A stretch of DNA of 64,000 bases from Oscillospiraceae bacterium (GTDB taxonomy: Bacteria; Bacillota; Clostridia; Oscillospirales; Ruminococcaceae). Shown one piece after another: positions 1 to 8,584 of this stretch. The notes below the pieces were generated by a model. That model did no database searches, was not told the DNA's origin, and was given only the letters and a program-made list of their open reading frames with translations. Location: positions 62,001 to 126,000 of the forward strand of contig JAHYZA010000005.1 of assembly GCA_019424695.1 (NCBI GenBank), read 5' to 3'. Each line of letters begins with the position of its first letter. Position 1 is the first letter of the stretch. Both the position numbers and the translations under genes were made by a program.

Positions 1-347
1 TGGAAACGACCACCGATGAGGAGACAGGGCTGGCCAAGCTGGTGTTTGAATGTCAGACGATCAATGCGGAAATTTTGAGCTTCGGTCAGGAAACAGCGCA
101 GATCGACATCAAAACCTACGAAGGAATCCGCATCGACAAGGAGGCGCTGCACATTGTGGATGGCGCCCGGGGCGTATATGTCAAGTACGGAAATCTGCAG
201 CGCTTCCTGAAGATCACGATCCTGTATGAGGATGAAAACTATATACTGATTCCCGCCGATGGTGCAATCGGAACGGACAACGAAGTCCGTCTGTATGACG
301 AGATCATTGTACAGGGAACCAACCTGCAGGACGGAAAGTTGTTGTAG
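1..347 (+). CDS. HlyD-like membrane-fusion protein, C-terminal part (5' end outside window)
   Basis: The reading frame is open from base 3 to a TAG at 345-347, so only the last 114 or so residues of a longer protein are present. An internal GTG at 42 is unlikely to be the start, because coding sequence continues upstream of it. The fragment is beta-rich and ends in a motif of the type NEVRLYDEIIVQGTNL. I associate this ending with HlyD-like efflux adaptor proteins that sit just upstream of sepF in clostridia. Family recall is the only support, as the biotin-lipoyl and coiled-coil parts lie outside the window. A promoter follows it, so it is probably not strictly co-transcribed with sepF. Confidence 0.6.
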   Translation, partial: ETTTDEETGLAKLVFECQTINAEILSFGQETAQIDIKTYEGIRIDKEALHIVDGARGVYVKYGNLQRFLKITILYEDENYILIPADGAIGTDNEVRLYDEIIVQGTNLQDGKLL

Positions 348-369
348 CGCAGAATCTGGCCGATTGATA

Positions 370-398
370 TTGACAATTGACATAAAAAAGCAGATAAT
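370..398 (+). promoter_or_regulatory. Promoter for sepF
   Basis: TTGACA (370-375), 17-bp spacer, GATAAT (393-398): a strong sigma-A type promoter in the 121-bp gap before sepF. A second TTGACA at 377-382 has no well-placed -10. Confidence 0.65.
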
Positions 399-468
399 AT
401 TTAGTGAATATCGCTGTAACAGTTCCTGCGCGGCCCAATGCGCAGGTTCGACCAAAGGAGTAACGACG

Positions 469-918
469 ATGTCTATGTTTGACAGTTTGAAGAGTAAACT
501 TGGAATCGACCCGGAAGGCGATTCGTATATAGATGATACCGAGGACGAAATCTTTGCCGGCGGCCAGGGCGCTGCGGTACAGAATTATTCTCAGGCTGAA
601 GTCAAACAGCATAGCAACAAAGTGGTGAACATCAATGCAACCACCCAGTTGCAGGTCGTGCTGGTCAAGCCGGAACGGTTTGAAGATGCCTCCACGATTG
701 CGGATCAGCTCAACGCCAAACGTACCGTTGTGCTGAATCTGGAATCCACGGGGAAAGAAGTTTCCCGCCGTCTGATCGACTTTTTGTCCGGTGTTGCCTA
801 TGCCAACAATGGCCAGATCAAGCGCGTGGCCACCAGTACTTTTATTATTACGCCGTATAATGTGGATATTATGGGCGATCTGATTGACGAGCTGGAGAAT
901 AATGGCGTATTCTTCTGA
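469..918 (+). CDS. sepF: Cell division protein SepF
   Basis: SepF binds the FtsZ C-terminus and the membrane and aligns FtsZ protofilaments into division rings in Gram-positive bacteria. The product is 149 residues, the usual family length. It has a short N-terminal amphipathic segment (MSMFDSLKSKLG), an acidic linker, and the globular SepF domain from about residue 60 to the end, including VVLNLESTGKEVSRRLIDFL and a conserved ITPYNVDI near the C-terminus. The ATG at 469 is chosen because AAAGGAG lies at 454-460; an upstream in-frame extension to 259 lacks the family N-terminus. The end overlaps ylmH by 17 bp, suggesting translational coupling in the division operon. Confidence 0.95.
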   Translation: MSMFDSLKSKLGIDPEGDSYIDDTEDEIFAGGQGAAVQNYSQAEVKQHSNKVVNINATTQLQVVLVKPERFEDASTIADQLNAKRTVVLNLESTGKEVSRRLIDFLSGVAYANNGQIKRVATSTFIITPYNVDIMGDLIDELENNGVFF

Positions 919-1708
919 TACCGCTGCGGTACGGGGCTTCGTCCCGCCGCAAAACGAGGAAGAGCGCAGGTTGATGCGCCGGGTCGAAGAATTGTGCCGT
1001 GTGGCGCAAAACCGGGGCATCCCCCGTTATACAGGGTTCCTCTCGGACCGGGAGCAGATTCTGGCGCAAGCTGCCTGTCACAAAGCGGATTTCGGGGAAA
1101 TGCGCTTTTGGGGCGGTTATGACAATGCCGAACGCAAAGTCCTTTGCCTGGAACCGTCAGACGCCTGGCAGGAGGAGCCCCTGGGGTTTCTTCGCTTGAC
1201 AGCTATGTCCGGCAGCGACAAATTGCCCGGTCACCGTGACTATCTCGGCTCGATTCTGGGCCTGGGATTGGACCGGGCCTGTCTGGGAGATTTGCTTTGT
1301 GATCCAACCGATCCCGCTGTATTCTACGCAGCGGTCCTGGCAGATAAGCTGGAGTTCATCGCCTCTGAACTGGCAAACGCGGGGCGGTGTCCGGTCCATG
1401 TTTCGGTCTGTGAACAGCTTCCAGAACATTTGTGGCAGAATCAGCAGCGTGCATTACGGGAAGCGACGGTTTCTTCTCTGCGGGCTGACGCGGTATTGGC
1501 GGCCATGATGCATACCTCCCGCACCAAAGCTGCAGACTATATTGCGGCAGGACGCGTGGAAATCAATCATCTTCCGCTGCGTGCCGCCCATGAACCGGTT
1601 TATGTCCGGGATATTTTTACGGTACGCGGGGTGGGACGTTACCAGCTTGCGGAGATCGGCGGAAAAAGTCGAAAAGACCGTGTATTTATCTCTTTCTTTC
1701 AATACTGA
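902..1708 (+). CDS. ylmH: YlmH-type S4-domain RNA-binding protein
   Basis: The product of 268 residues matches the size of Bacillus YlmH (about 257). That protein is encoded beside sepF and divIVA, and work in Bacillus links it to ribosome-associated quality control. The C-terminal S4 RNA-binding fold is visible at about residues 195-255 (SRTKAADYIAAGRVEINHLP followed by VRDIFTVRGVGRY). The N-terminal half is the family-specific domain. The ATG at 902 is preceded by GGAG and lies inside the end of sepF. The usual neighbours ylmE and ylmG are not present between sepF and ylmH. Confidence 0.9.
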   Translation: MAYSSDTAAVRGFVPPQNEEERRLMRRVEELCRVAQNRGIPRYTGFLSDREQILAQAACHKADFGEMRFWGGYDNAERKVLCLEPSDAWQEEPLGFLRLTAMSGSDKLPGHRDYLGSILGLGLDRACLGDLLCDPTDPAVFYAAVLADKLEFIASELANAGRCPVHVSVCEQLPEHLWQNQQRALREATVSSLRADAVLAAMMHTSRTKAADYIAAGRVEINHLPLRAAHEPVYVRDIFTVRGVGRYQLAEIGGKSRKDRVFISFFQY

Positions 1709-1771
1709 AGCGTATAAAATCGCTTTTGGCAGATAGCTTACCCCGGAAAGTCCGAAAACAGGAGGAAAATC

Positions 1772-2713
1772 ATGATATCTTCTGAGGATGTCCGCCGCGT
1801 AACGTTTGAAAAGTCCATGCGCGGCTATCGCTGCGATGATGTGGACGATTATCTCAAACAGGTTGCGGAAAGCATGGAGGAATTGTCGGCTCAAAACGAC
1901 GATCTGCAGAAAAAACTTGTAGTGCTTGCGCAGCGTATCGATCAGTATCGTGCGGAGGAGGATACGCTGCGCACCACGATGATCAATGCCCAGCGTCTGG
2001 GAGAAAACGTGATCCGCGAAGCCAAGCAGAAGGCGGCGGAAATTATCCGGGCCGCCAATATGAAGGCGGAGGACCGCGAGCAGCGTGCACGCGATGATGT
2101 GGAGCTGGCCAAGCAGGAAATTGTTACCCTGAAGAGTGAGGCGGACAGCTTCAAACGTTCGCTGATGGAGATGTACCGCAAGCACATCAATCTGATCAGC
2201 AAGCTGCCGGAATATAAGAAGCCGGAGGATGAACCTGTGCAGCCGGAGCCTGCACAGCCTGCGGCGGCCCCGGAACCGGTACAGTCTGCGCCGATGGAGC
2301 CTGCCTACACAGAGCCGGTGCAGCCTGTTCAGACTGCACCACAGCAGGAAGCACCGATGCAAGGGGATGCCCGCTACTATGATGCGGACAAGATACAGCA
2401 GACGGCTGCCTCTGCGGAAGAAGATGGGGAAAAGGTAGACACGGTGGAGTTTGCCATTGCACCGCATCCGGAGGAGCCGGAAGAGGTTGCGGTTCCTGTT
2501 CAGACTGTTGCGCCGCCGCAGCAGGAGGATCTTCCATTCCAGCCGGGGGCCGGATTGTATGATGAACCGCCGGTCGAAAAGCCTGCACGTAAGACCAGAA
2601 AATCCAGTACCACAAAGCGTGCATCCCGTAAGACCAAGGCTGCTGCAGAACCGCAGGAGGAGTTGTCTTCCCCCGCGTTCGATAATTTTGAAGGCGTAGA
2701 CTTTGACAGTTGA
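1772..2713 (+). CDS. divIVA: DivIVA family protein with long Pro/Gln-rich and basic C-terminal extension
   Basis: DivIVA recognises negatively curved membrane and recruits division or polar proteins. Residues 1-35 carry the membrane-targeting lipid-binding domain (ISSEDVRRVTFEKSMRGYRC, then DDVDDYLKQV). A coiled coil of roughly residues 30-145 follows. Unlike the 164-residue Bacillus protein, this one is 313 residues long. About 150-265 is Pro/Gln/Glu-rich low complexity, 270-290 is strongly basic (KTRKSSTTKRASRKTK) and the last 20 residues are acidic and aromatic (FDNFEGVDFDS). AGGAGG lies just upstream of the ATG. The extension is probably disordered and its role is unknown. Confidence 0.9.
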   Translation: MISSEDVRRVTFEKSMRGYRCDDVDDYLKQVAESMEELSAQNDDLQKKLVVLAQRIDQYRAEEDTLRTTMINAQRLGENVIREAKQKAAEIIRAANMKAEDREQRARDDVELAKQEIVTLKSEADSFKRSLMEMYRKHINLISKLPEYKKPEDEPVQPEPAQPAAAPEPVQSAPMEPAYTEPVQPVQTAPQQEAPMQGDARYYDADKIQQTAASAEEDGEKVDTVEFAIAPHPEEPEEVAVPVQTVAPPQQEDLPFQPGAGLYDEPPVEKPARKTRKSSTTKRASRKTKAAAEPQEELSSPAFDNFEGVDFDS

Positions 2714-2768
2714 GCCTGCAGATACAGAAAAGAAATTTTCTAATCTAAATAGAGGAGAGTAGGAAATC

Positions 2769-5543
2769 TTGCCGCAGAATTACAATGACACCATCCACAA
2801 GATGCAGACGCCCTTTGAAATGCGGGCCGGCCTGCCCAAAAAGGAACCCAAAATGCTGGAGGACTGGGAGCAGAACCACGTCTACGAGCAGATGATTCGC
2901 AATAACGAGGGCAAGCCCCGTTATATTCTGCACGACGGCCCCCCGTATGCCAACGGCAGTATCCACATGGGCACGGCTCTGAACAAAATCATCAAGGACA
3001 TCATCATCCGCTACAAGAACATGTCCGGTTTCCAGGCTCCCTATGTGCCCGGCTATGATACCCATGGTCTGCCGATCGAATTGAAAGCTCTGGGCTCTTT
3101 GGGGGACAAGAAGTCCGGTGTTTCCAAGCTGGAACTGCGCAAGATCTGCAAAGAATTTGCCACCGAACATATCGGCGTTATGAACGACCAGTTCAAGCGC
3201 CTTGGCGTGCAGGGCGATTTTGAAAATCCGTACCTGACCCTGCGCCCTGAATTCGAGGCCCGCCAGGTCGAGATTTTTGGCGAGATGGCTAAAAAGGGGT
3301 ACATCTACAAGGGCATGAAGGCCGTTTACTGGTGCCCGGAGGACCGTACTGCATTGGCTGAGGCGGAAATTGAGTACGCTGAGGACGAGTGCGATTCCAT
3401 CTATGTCCGCTTTAAGCTGACCGGCGACCCCAAGGGCGTTCTGGCCAAGCACAATATCCCGTTGGATAAGGCATGGATCGTGATCTGGACGACCACGACC
3501 TGGACGCTGCCTGCCAACGTGGCGACCTGCCTGAATCCCGACATCGAATATGCCTTCGTCAAGATCGGGGAAGGGTACCATATCATGGCGGCGGAACTGG
3601 TCAAACCCACGATGGAAGCCTGCCATATCGAAGAATATGAAGTCCTGCCCGAGACTGTCCATGGCGATGAACTGGAGCTGATGGAATATCAGCATCCTTT
3701 CCTCGACCGCACGGGTCTTGTGATTCTGGGCGACCATGTTACGCTGGAAGGCGGCACCGGCTGCGTTCATACCGCTCCCGGACACGGTGTGGAGGACTTT
3801 GAAGTCTGTGTCAATCACTATCCCCAGCTGCCCATCGTCGTTCCCGTGGATGACGCCGGTTGCCTGACGGAAGAAGCCGGTAAGGAATTTGCCGGTCTGA
3901 AAGTATGGGCTGCCAATAAGGTCATCCTCGAACATATCAAGGAAAGCGGCCATCTGATGGGTGTGCAGCACATCACCCACCAGTACCCCCATTGCTGGCG
4001 CTGCCACAATCCGATCATCTTCCGGGCGACGGAACAGTGGTTCTGCTCCATCGATGCCTTCAAGGAGGATGTCTACAAGGCTATCGACAGTGTGCACTGG
4101 CAGCCGGCCTGGGGCCATGACCGCATGGCCGGCATGGTCCGTGACCGCAGCGACTGGTGCATCAGCCGTCAGCGCGTCTGGGGCGTGCCGATCCCGGTGT
4201 TCTACTGCAAAAAGTGCGGCAAGTATCACATCACCGACGCCTCCATCAAGGCGGTCTCCGATCTGTTCCGCAAAGAGGGCAGCGATGCCTGGTACAAGTA
4301 TGATGCCAACGACATCATGCCCAAGACGGAAGTCTGTGAGTGCGGCGCTTCGGATTGGGAGAAAGATCCCGATATCATGGACGTCTGGTTCGATTCCGGC
4401 TCTACCTGGAGTGCGGTGTGCCGTGAGCGCCCGGAACTGACCTGGCCTGTCGATATGTATATGGAGGGTGCGGACCAGTTCCGCGGCTGGTTCCAGTCCA
4501 GCCTGCTGACCTGTGTGGCCACGCAGGGGATTGCCCCCTACCGCGAGGTCCTGTGCCACGGCTGGGTCGTTGATGCCCAGGGCAAGCAGATGCACAAGTC
4601 TGCCGGCAACGGCATGGAGCCGTCGGAGATCATCCGCGACTATGGTGCTGACATCATCCGCCTGTGGGTGGCTTCCAGCGACTACACGGTGGACGTGCGT
4701 GCCGGCAAGGAAATCTTCCGCCAGCTGTCGGAAGCCTACCGGAAGATGCGTAACACGGCCCGTTTCATGCTGGGCAATCTCAGCGACTTCGACCCGAACA
4801 AGGATGCCGTGGCCGAAGATCAGCTCTATGAGATTGACCGCTGGGCGCTGGAAGCCTGCAATGCGCTGACCGCTACGATGCGGGATGCTTACGATCATTA
4901 TGACTTCTCCCGCGCCTATCACGCGCTGTACAATTTCTGCGTCATTGATATGTCCAACTTCTATATGGACGTGATCAAGGATCGTCTGTACTGTGCGGAC
5001 GATCATGCCCGTCGCTGCGCGCAGACGGCGTTGTACCGCATTTTGGTGGACTTCACCAAGATGCTGGCTCCGATCCTGTGCTTTACCAGCCAGGAAATCT
5101 GGAGCTATGTGCCCAAGATGCCCGGTATGAAGGAGTATGTCGTCTTTGAGCAGATGCCGGAGGTCAAGCCGGCGGCTGGGGAAGCCTTCACCGCCAAATG
5201 GGACCGCATCATGGCCATTCGCGACGATGTGAAGAAGGTCCTGGAACAGGCTCGTGCAGACAAAGTGATTGGCTCTTCCCTGGAAGCAGCCCTGACGCTG
5301 TACTGCAATGAGGATGTGTATGCGTTCCTGAACGCCATCCCGATGGATGAACTGGCGGATCTGTTCATTGTGTCTCAGGTTCACCTGGAGCAGGGCGAAG
5401 GCGGCGTAAAGGGCGTTGTGGACGGCCTGGGCGTACAGGCTGAGCATGCGGCTGGTGCCAAGTGCCTGCGTTGCTGGAAGTATGATACGGCCGTTGGCGA
5501 AAATGGCCTGTGCCCGCGTTGCGCAAAGGTTCTCGGAATGTAA
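2769..5543 (+). CDS. ileS: Isoleucyl-tRNA synthetase
   Basis: Class I aminoacyl-tRNA synthetase that charges tRNA-Ile and edits mischarged valine. The product of 924 residues fits the bacterial IleS length. The HIGH-type motif is at residues 64-68 (GSIHMG context). The KMSKS counterpart reads GKQMHKSAGNGMEPSEII. The CP1 editing domain lies between them (TTTTWTLPANVA, GTGCVHTAPGHG). The C-terminus keeps the zinc-binding knuckle CLRCW...CPRC. Translation appears to start at TTG 2769 after GGAGAGT at 2753-2759. Only 55 bp separates it from divIVA, so no T-box leader fits. A terminator follows directly. Confidence 0.97.
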   Translation: MPQNYNDTIHKMQTPFEMRAGLPKKEPKMLEDWEQNHVYEQMIRNNEGKPRYILHDGPPYANGSIHMGTALNKIIKDIIIRYKNMSGFQAPYVPGYDTHGLPIELKALGSLGDKKSGVSKLELRKICKEFATEHIGVMNDQFKRLGVQGDFENPYLTLRPEFEARQVEIFGEMAKKGYIYKGMKAVYWCPEDRTALAEAEIEYAEDECDSIYVRFKLTGDPKGVLAKHNIPLDKAWIVIWTTTTWTLPANVATCLNPDIEYAFVKIGEGYHIMAAELVKPTMEACHIEEYEVLPETVHGDELELMEYQHPFLDRTGLVILGDHVTLEGGTGCVHTAPGHGVEDFEVCVNHYPQLPIVVPVDDAGCLTEEAGKEFAGLKVWAANKVILEHIKESGHLMGVQHITHQYPHCWRCHNPIIFRATEQWFCSIDAFKEDVYKAIDSVHWQPAWGHDRMAGMVRDRSDWCISRQRVWGVPIPVFYCKKCGKYHITDASIKAVSDLFRKEGSDAWYKYDANDIMPKTEVCECGASDWEKDPDIMDVWFDSGSTWSAVCRERPELTWPVDMYMEGADQFRGWFQSSLLTCVATQGIAPYREVLCHGWVVDAQGKQMHKSAGNGMEPSEIIRDYGADIIRLWVASSDYTVDVRAGKEIFRQLSEAYRKMRNTARFMLGNLSDFDPNKDAVAEDQLYEIDRWALEACNALTATMRDAYDHYDFSRAYHALYNFCVIDMSNFYMDVIKDRLYCADDHARRCAQTALYRILVDFTKMLAPILCFTSQEIWSYVPKMPGMKEYVVFEQMPEVKPAAGEAFTAKWDRIMAIRDDVKKVLEQARADKVIGSSLEAALTLYCNEDVYAFLNAIPMDELADLFIVSQVHLEQGEGGVKGVVDGLGVQAEHAAGAKCLRCWKYDTAVGENGLCPRCAKVLGM

Positions 5544-5553
5544 TTTTACTTTC

Positions 5554-5591
5554 AGCGGTGCTTATATTCGTGTAAGCACCGCTGTTTTTTT
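5554..5591 (+). terminator. Rho-independent terminator after ileS
   Basis: Perfect 11-bp stem (AGCGGTGCTTA paired with TAAGCACCGCT), 8-nt loop, then seven T residues at 5585-5591. It ends only 19 bp before the lspA start. Confidence 0.9.
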
Positions 5592-5610
5592 GAAGTCACG
5601 GGGTTTCCAG

Positions 5611-6120
5611 ATGATTTTTTCCATCTTATCTGTGTTGATTGCCGCCTTTTTGGTGGTGGCGGATCAGCTGATCAAACATTGGGCAACAGCGGTATTGCAG
5701 CCGCTGGGGGCCATCACGGTACTTCCCGGAATTCTGGAATTGCGCTACTATCTGAATGATGGTATGGCATTCTCTATGCTGGCGGGAAAGCGAGCGCTGC
5801 TGATCGGCATGACCTCCATCATGCTGGTCTGCGTGCTGCTGGTACTGCTGCTGCGAAAAATGGGAATCTGGGAGCGTATCTCCTGGACACTGATTCTGGG
5901 AGGCGGAATCGGTAATCTGATTGACCGTGCTTTGAACGGTGTGGTCGTCGATTATATCAATGTCCTTTTTGTCAATTTTGCCGTGTTCAATTTTGCAGAT
6001 ATCTGCATCACGACGGGGGTCATTCTGTTGGTGCTGTGGATTCTCTATGATTCGTTCCGGAAAGACAAAGCAGAAAAGGAAACCAGACAGCAAAACGAGG
6101 CTTCGGATGGAACCGCTTGA
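5611..6120 (+). CDS. lspA: Lipoprotein signal peptidase (signal peptidase II)
   Basis: Membrane aspartyl protease that removes signal peptides from prolipoproteins after diacylglyceryl transfer. The 169-residue product has four hydrophobic helices. It carries the family blocks DQLIKHW, LNDGMAFS, GGGIGNLIDR and FNFADICI, whose aspartates in NLIDR and NFAD form the catalytic pair. The ATG at 5611 gives the expected N-terminus; a longer upstream frame would run back through the terminator and into ileS. The Shine-Dalgarno site is weak (GGGG at 5600-5603). Likely substrates in this window include the two lipoprotein binding proteins encoded at 8.6 and 46.1 kb. Confidence 0.96.
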   Translation: MIFSILSVLIAAFLVVADQLIKHWATAVLQPLGAITVLPGILELRYYLNDGMAFSMLAGKRALLIGMTSIMLVCVLLVLLLRKMGIWERISWTLILGGGIGNLIDRALNGVVVDYINVLFVNFAVFNFADICITTGVILLVLWILYDSFRKDKAEKETRQQNEASDGTA

Positions 6121-7039
6121 GATAATCGCAGACCCCGCAGCGCAGGGACGCCTGGACGCCTGGCTGGCTGGGCAATGCCCGACCCTGTCCCGGAACGCGC
6201 TGCAATCATTGATGGAGCAGGGACTGGTGACGCAGGAGGGGCGGGCTGTCAACAAAAAGGAAAAGGTTTGCCCCGGGGCAAAATATCTGCTTGCGTTGCC
6301 CGACCCAAAACCCATTGAAGCGATTCCTCAGGCCATTCCGCTTTCCATCGTGTATGAAGATGCCGATATCATTGTGGTGAATAAACCCAAAGGAATGGTC
6401 GTGCATCCGGCGCCGGGCAATCCGGATGGGACGCTGGTCAATGCGTTGCTGTATCATTGCGCGGGGCAGTTATCCGGTATTGGCGGGGCCATCCGTCCCG
6501 GAATCGTGCACCGCATTGATAAGGATACCAGCGGATTGCTGGTGATTGCCAAGAAGGATGCCGCACATCAGGCCCTGAGCGCTCAGATGAGCGTACACAG
6601 CATCCATCGGGTTTATCATGCGGTGGTATATGGGAATCTCAAAGAGGACGAGGGCTATGTGGAAGCATGGCTGGGACGTGATCCGCGTGACCGTAAGAAA
6701 ATCGCGGTCGTTGCGGAAGGGGCAGCAGGTGCCCGCTATGCTTATACGGGGTGGCATGTACTGGAGCGGTACGGCAATTTTACCTACATTGCCTGCCAGC
6801 TGAAGACCGGTCGCACCCATCAGATTCGTGTGCACATGGCGTCCATCGGACATCCACTGGCAGGAGATGCCGTCTACGGTCCCCGTAACTGCATCAAAAG
6901 CCTGAATGGACAATGCCTGCATGCCAAAGAACTGGGGTTCGTACATCCCACAACCGGGAAATGGATTCAATTTGATTCGCCGCTTCCCCCGTATTTTACG
7001 GAATTTCTGAATCGGCTAAGAAAGGAACACCGTGCATGA
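6107..7039 (+). CDS. RluD-family 23S rRNA pseudouridine synthase
   Basis: RluA/RluD-type pseudouridine synthase of 310 residues. It has an N-terminal S4 domain (about residues 14-65) and a catalytic domain containing GIVHRIDKDTSGLLVIAK, where the aspartate of HRIDKDTSG is the nucleophile, and a conserved KTGRTHQIRVHMASIGHP block. The family modifies uridines in helix 69 of 23S rRNA or related sites; the exact target cannot be read from sequence. The ATG at 6107 has GAGG just upstream and overlaps the end of lspA by 14 bp, the same lspA-rluD pairing seen in Bacillus. Confidence 0.94.
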   Translation: MEPLEIIADPAAQGRLDAWLAGQCPTLSRNALQSLMEQGLVTQEGRAVNKKEKVCPGAKYLLALPDPKPIEAIPQAIPLSIVYEDADIIVVNKPKGMVVHPAPGNPDGTLVNALLYHCAGQLSGIGGAIRPGIVHRIDKDTSGLLVIAKKDAAHQALSAQMSVHSIHRVYHAVVYGNLKEDEGYVEAWLGRDPRDRKKIAVVAEGAAGARYAYTGWHVLERYGNFTYIACQLKTGRTHQIRVHMASIGHPLAGDAVYGPRNCIKSLNGQCLHAKELGFVHPTTGKWIQFDSPLPPYFTEFLNRLRKEHRA

Positions 7040-7866
7040 AATCAGCACTCAGTGATTATCTTGTCATCTGCGATATGGATAATACCCTGCTTACTGCCAA
7101 GGAGGGATTGCCCGCCTGCAACAAGACGGTGATTCAGCTGTTCATCGAGATGGGCGGCCTGTTTACTGTGGCAACAGGCCGCCCGCCCGAGTCCATCCGT
7201 GCGGCGCTTAACGGAATCCAGCTTTCTTTGCCGGCCATTTCCTGCAACGGCGCGTTGCTCTACGACTTCTCGACGGAATCGGTGTTGCACCGTTCTACCT
7301 TGAATCGTGAGCAGGGCACGACTGCCATTGCCGATATTCTGGCAAAATTTCCGCGTATGGGTGTGGAAGTGATGGCAGGTAATGGAGAAATGTATGTCAT
7401 CCGTGCCAACGAATATACCCATGCTCACCAGGTCGACGAGCATCTGGGCAGCATCGCTTGCCCGATTGAGTGTGTGCCGGATGGCTGGGTCAAAGTGGTG
7501 TTTGCTTCTGATCCGGAAACCATCCGCAAGCTGGGACAGTATGCCAAGACGAAATATTATGGGCGCGATAACTATTTCCTGGCGACCAATAATATTTATC
7601 TGGAAATCATGCCGGGAGGCGTCAGCAAGGCAACGGGGATGCACGATCTGTGTGCCCTGATGAACCGGTCACAGAAGAAAACCATTGTCATTGGCGATTA
7701 CTACAATGATCTCGAACTGATGAAAGCGGCCGGTTACGCCGTAGCTGTTGCCAACGCCCCATCGGAAGTCAAAGCCACCGCCGACGAGGTGACAACTTGC
7801 ACCTGTTCCGAAGGCGCTGTGGGGGAGTACTTATACAAGCTGATCCGTAAAGTCACCGATGTGTGA
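7036..7866 (+). CDS. Cof-type HAD-IIB phosphatase
   Basis: HAD-superfamily hydrolase of the Cof/YbjI type, 276 residues, probably dephosphorylating sugar phosphates or nucleotides. Motif I is ICDMDNTLL (catalytic Asp pair at about residues 14-16), motif II is VATGRPPES, the motif III lysine lies in the region around SKATGMHDL, and motif IV is VIGDYYNDLELMKAAGYAVAVANA. A C2-type cap lies between. The start ATGA overlaps the stop of the preceding gene by 4 bp, so the two are translationally coupled. The substrate is unknown. Confidence 0.9.
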   Translation: MKSALSDYLVICDMDNTLLTAKEGLPACNKTVIQLFIEMGGLFTVATGRPPESIRAALNGIQLSLPAISCNGALLYDFSTESVLHRSTLNREQGTTAIADILAKFPRMGVEVMAGNGEMYVIRANEYTHAHQVDEHLGSIACPIECVPDGWVKVVFASDPETIRKLGQYAKTKYYGRDNYFLATNNIYLEIMPGGVSKATGMHDLCALMNRSQKKTIVIGDYYNDLELMKAAGYAVAVANAPSEVKATADEVTTCTCSEGAVGEYLYKLIRKVTDV

Positions 7867-7890
7867 AAAACGGGCAAAGGGGAATAGACC

Positions 7891-8364
7891 ATGAAAGTTA
7901 GCAAGCTGCTGGACCCCAAGGGAATTTTGTTATACGCCAATATTGATAATGCGGCGGATGTGCTGGGAATCCTGGTGGAACTGCAAGAGGGAATCGGCGT
8001 TATTACCAACGGTACCGCCTATTACAATGCGGTATGCCAGCGTGAAACATTCGGTGGTACTACAGCGATTGGAGAGGGGATCGCGCTGCCCCATGCCGTG
8101 AATGCGGGGGTATCGGCCCCGGGAATTTCGGCACTTACCCTGCGCCGTGGGGTGGACTGGGGCGCACCGGACGGCCTACCGGTGGATCTTTTGTTCATGA
8201 TTGCGGTGCCGCCGGAGGAAGACGGTCTGCATCTGCAGATTCTTGCCAGACTGGTCAACCTGCTGGGGCGTAACGCACTGGTGGACGCGTTACGGCATGC
8301 CAGTAGCCCTGCCCGTTTTTTGGAACTTTTGCAAAAAGTAGAAAACGCATGTTTTGGCGATTGA
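7891..8364 (+). CDS. PTS EIIA domain protein, fructose/nitrogen type
   Basis: Single-domain EIIA of the fructose/mannitol/Ntr family, 157 residues. The phospho-accepting histidine lies in GEGIALPHAVNAGV. Hydrophobic blocks around LLFMIAVPPEE and LHLQILARLVNLL match the family. No EIIB, EIIC, HPr or EI gene is nearby, so it may act as a regulatory EIIA (Ntr-like) or serve a permease encoded elsewhere. It follows the HAD gene by 24 bp with AAAGGGGAA as the ribosome-binding site, and a strong terminator follows it. Confidence 0.88.
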   Translation: MKVSKLLDPKGILLYANIDNAADVLGILVELQEGIGVITNGTAYYNAVCQRETFGGTTAIGEGIALPHAVNAGVSAPGISALTLRRGVDWGAPDGLPVDLLFMIAVPPEEDGLHLQILARLVNLLGRNALVDALRHASSPARFLELLQKVENACFGD

Positions 8365-8376
8365 GAGAGCAAAAAG

Positions 8377-8410
8377 GAGCAGACAGAAATTTTCTGTCTG
8401 CTCTTTTTTT
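8377..8410 (+). terminator. Terminator after the EIIA gene
   Basis: GAGCAGACAG (8377-8386) pairs with CTGTCTGCTC (8394-8403) across an A/T-only loop, followed by seven T residues at 8404-8410. Confidence 0.92.
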
Positions 8411-8474
8411 GCGTGCGGAAAGATCCTGCACAAGAATCACGGAAAATGCACGGGAATTTTGTGCAAATAGCATG

Positions 8475-8504
8475 TTGCTTTAAAGGGGTAAAGTGTGCTA
8501 TACT
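8475..8504 (+). promoter_or_regulatory. Promoter of the TrpX-like ABC operon
   Basis: TTGCTT (8475-8480), 18-bp spacer, TATACT (8499-8504), upstream of the lipoprotein gene that starts at 8585. Both elements are overlapped by the inverted repeat at 8476-8512. Confidence 0.7.
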
Positions 8505-8512
8505 TTAAAGCA
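8476..8512. promoter_or_regulatory. Candidate operator: 10-bp perfect inverted repeat
   Basis: TGCTTTAAAG (8476-8485) and CTTTAAAGCA (8503-8512) are exact reverse complements separated by 17 bp. Each half contains the palindrome CTTTAAAG, and the two palindromes are 25 bp apart. The arms cover the -35 and -10 elements, the geometry expected of a repressor site. The repressor is not identifiable here. Confidence 0.55.
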
Positions 8513-8584
8513 TTAAATCGGCGAAGCGGAGGGAGTATACAGCACAAGCTGAGCGCGGCGCCGATGCAGTTTGGAGGAAGAATG

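Noticed and set aside
2714..2768. T-box leader upstream of ileS
   Set aside because: The gap is only 55 bp, too short for specifier and antiterminator domains.
2745..5447. A 900-residue open frame on the minus strand opposite ileS
   Set aside because: It mirrors ileS codon structure and has no recognisable domain or start signal; ileS on the plus strand is fully supported.
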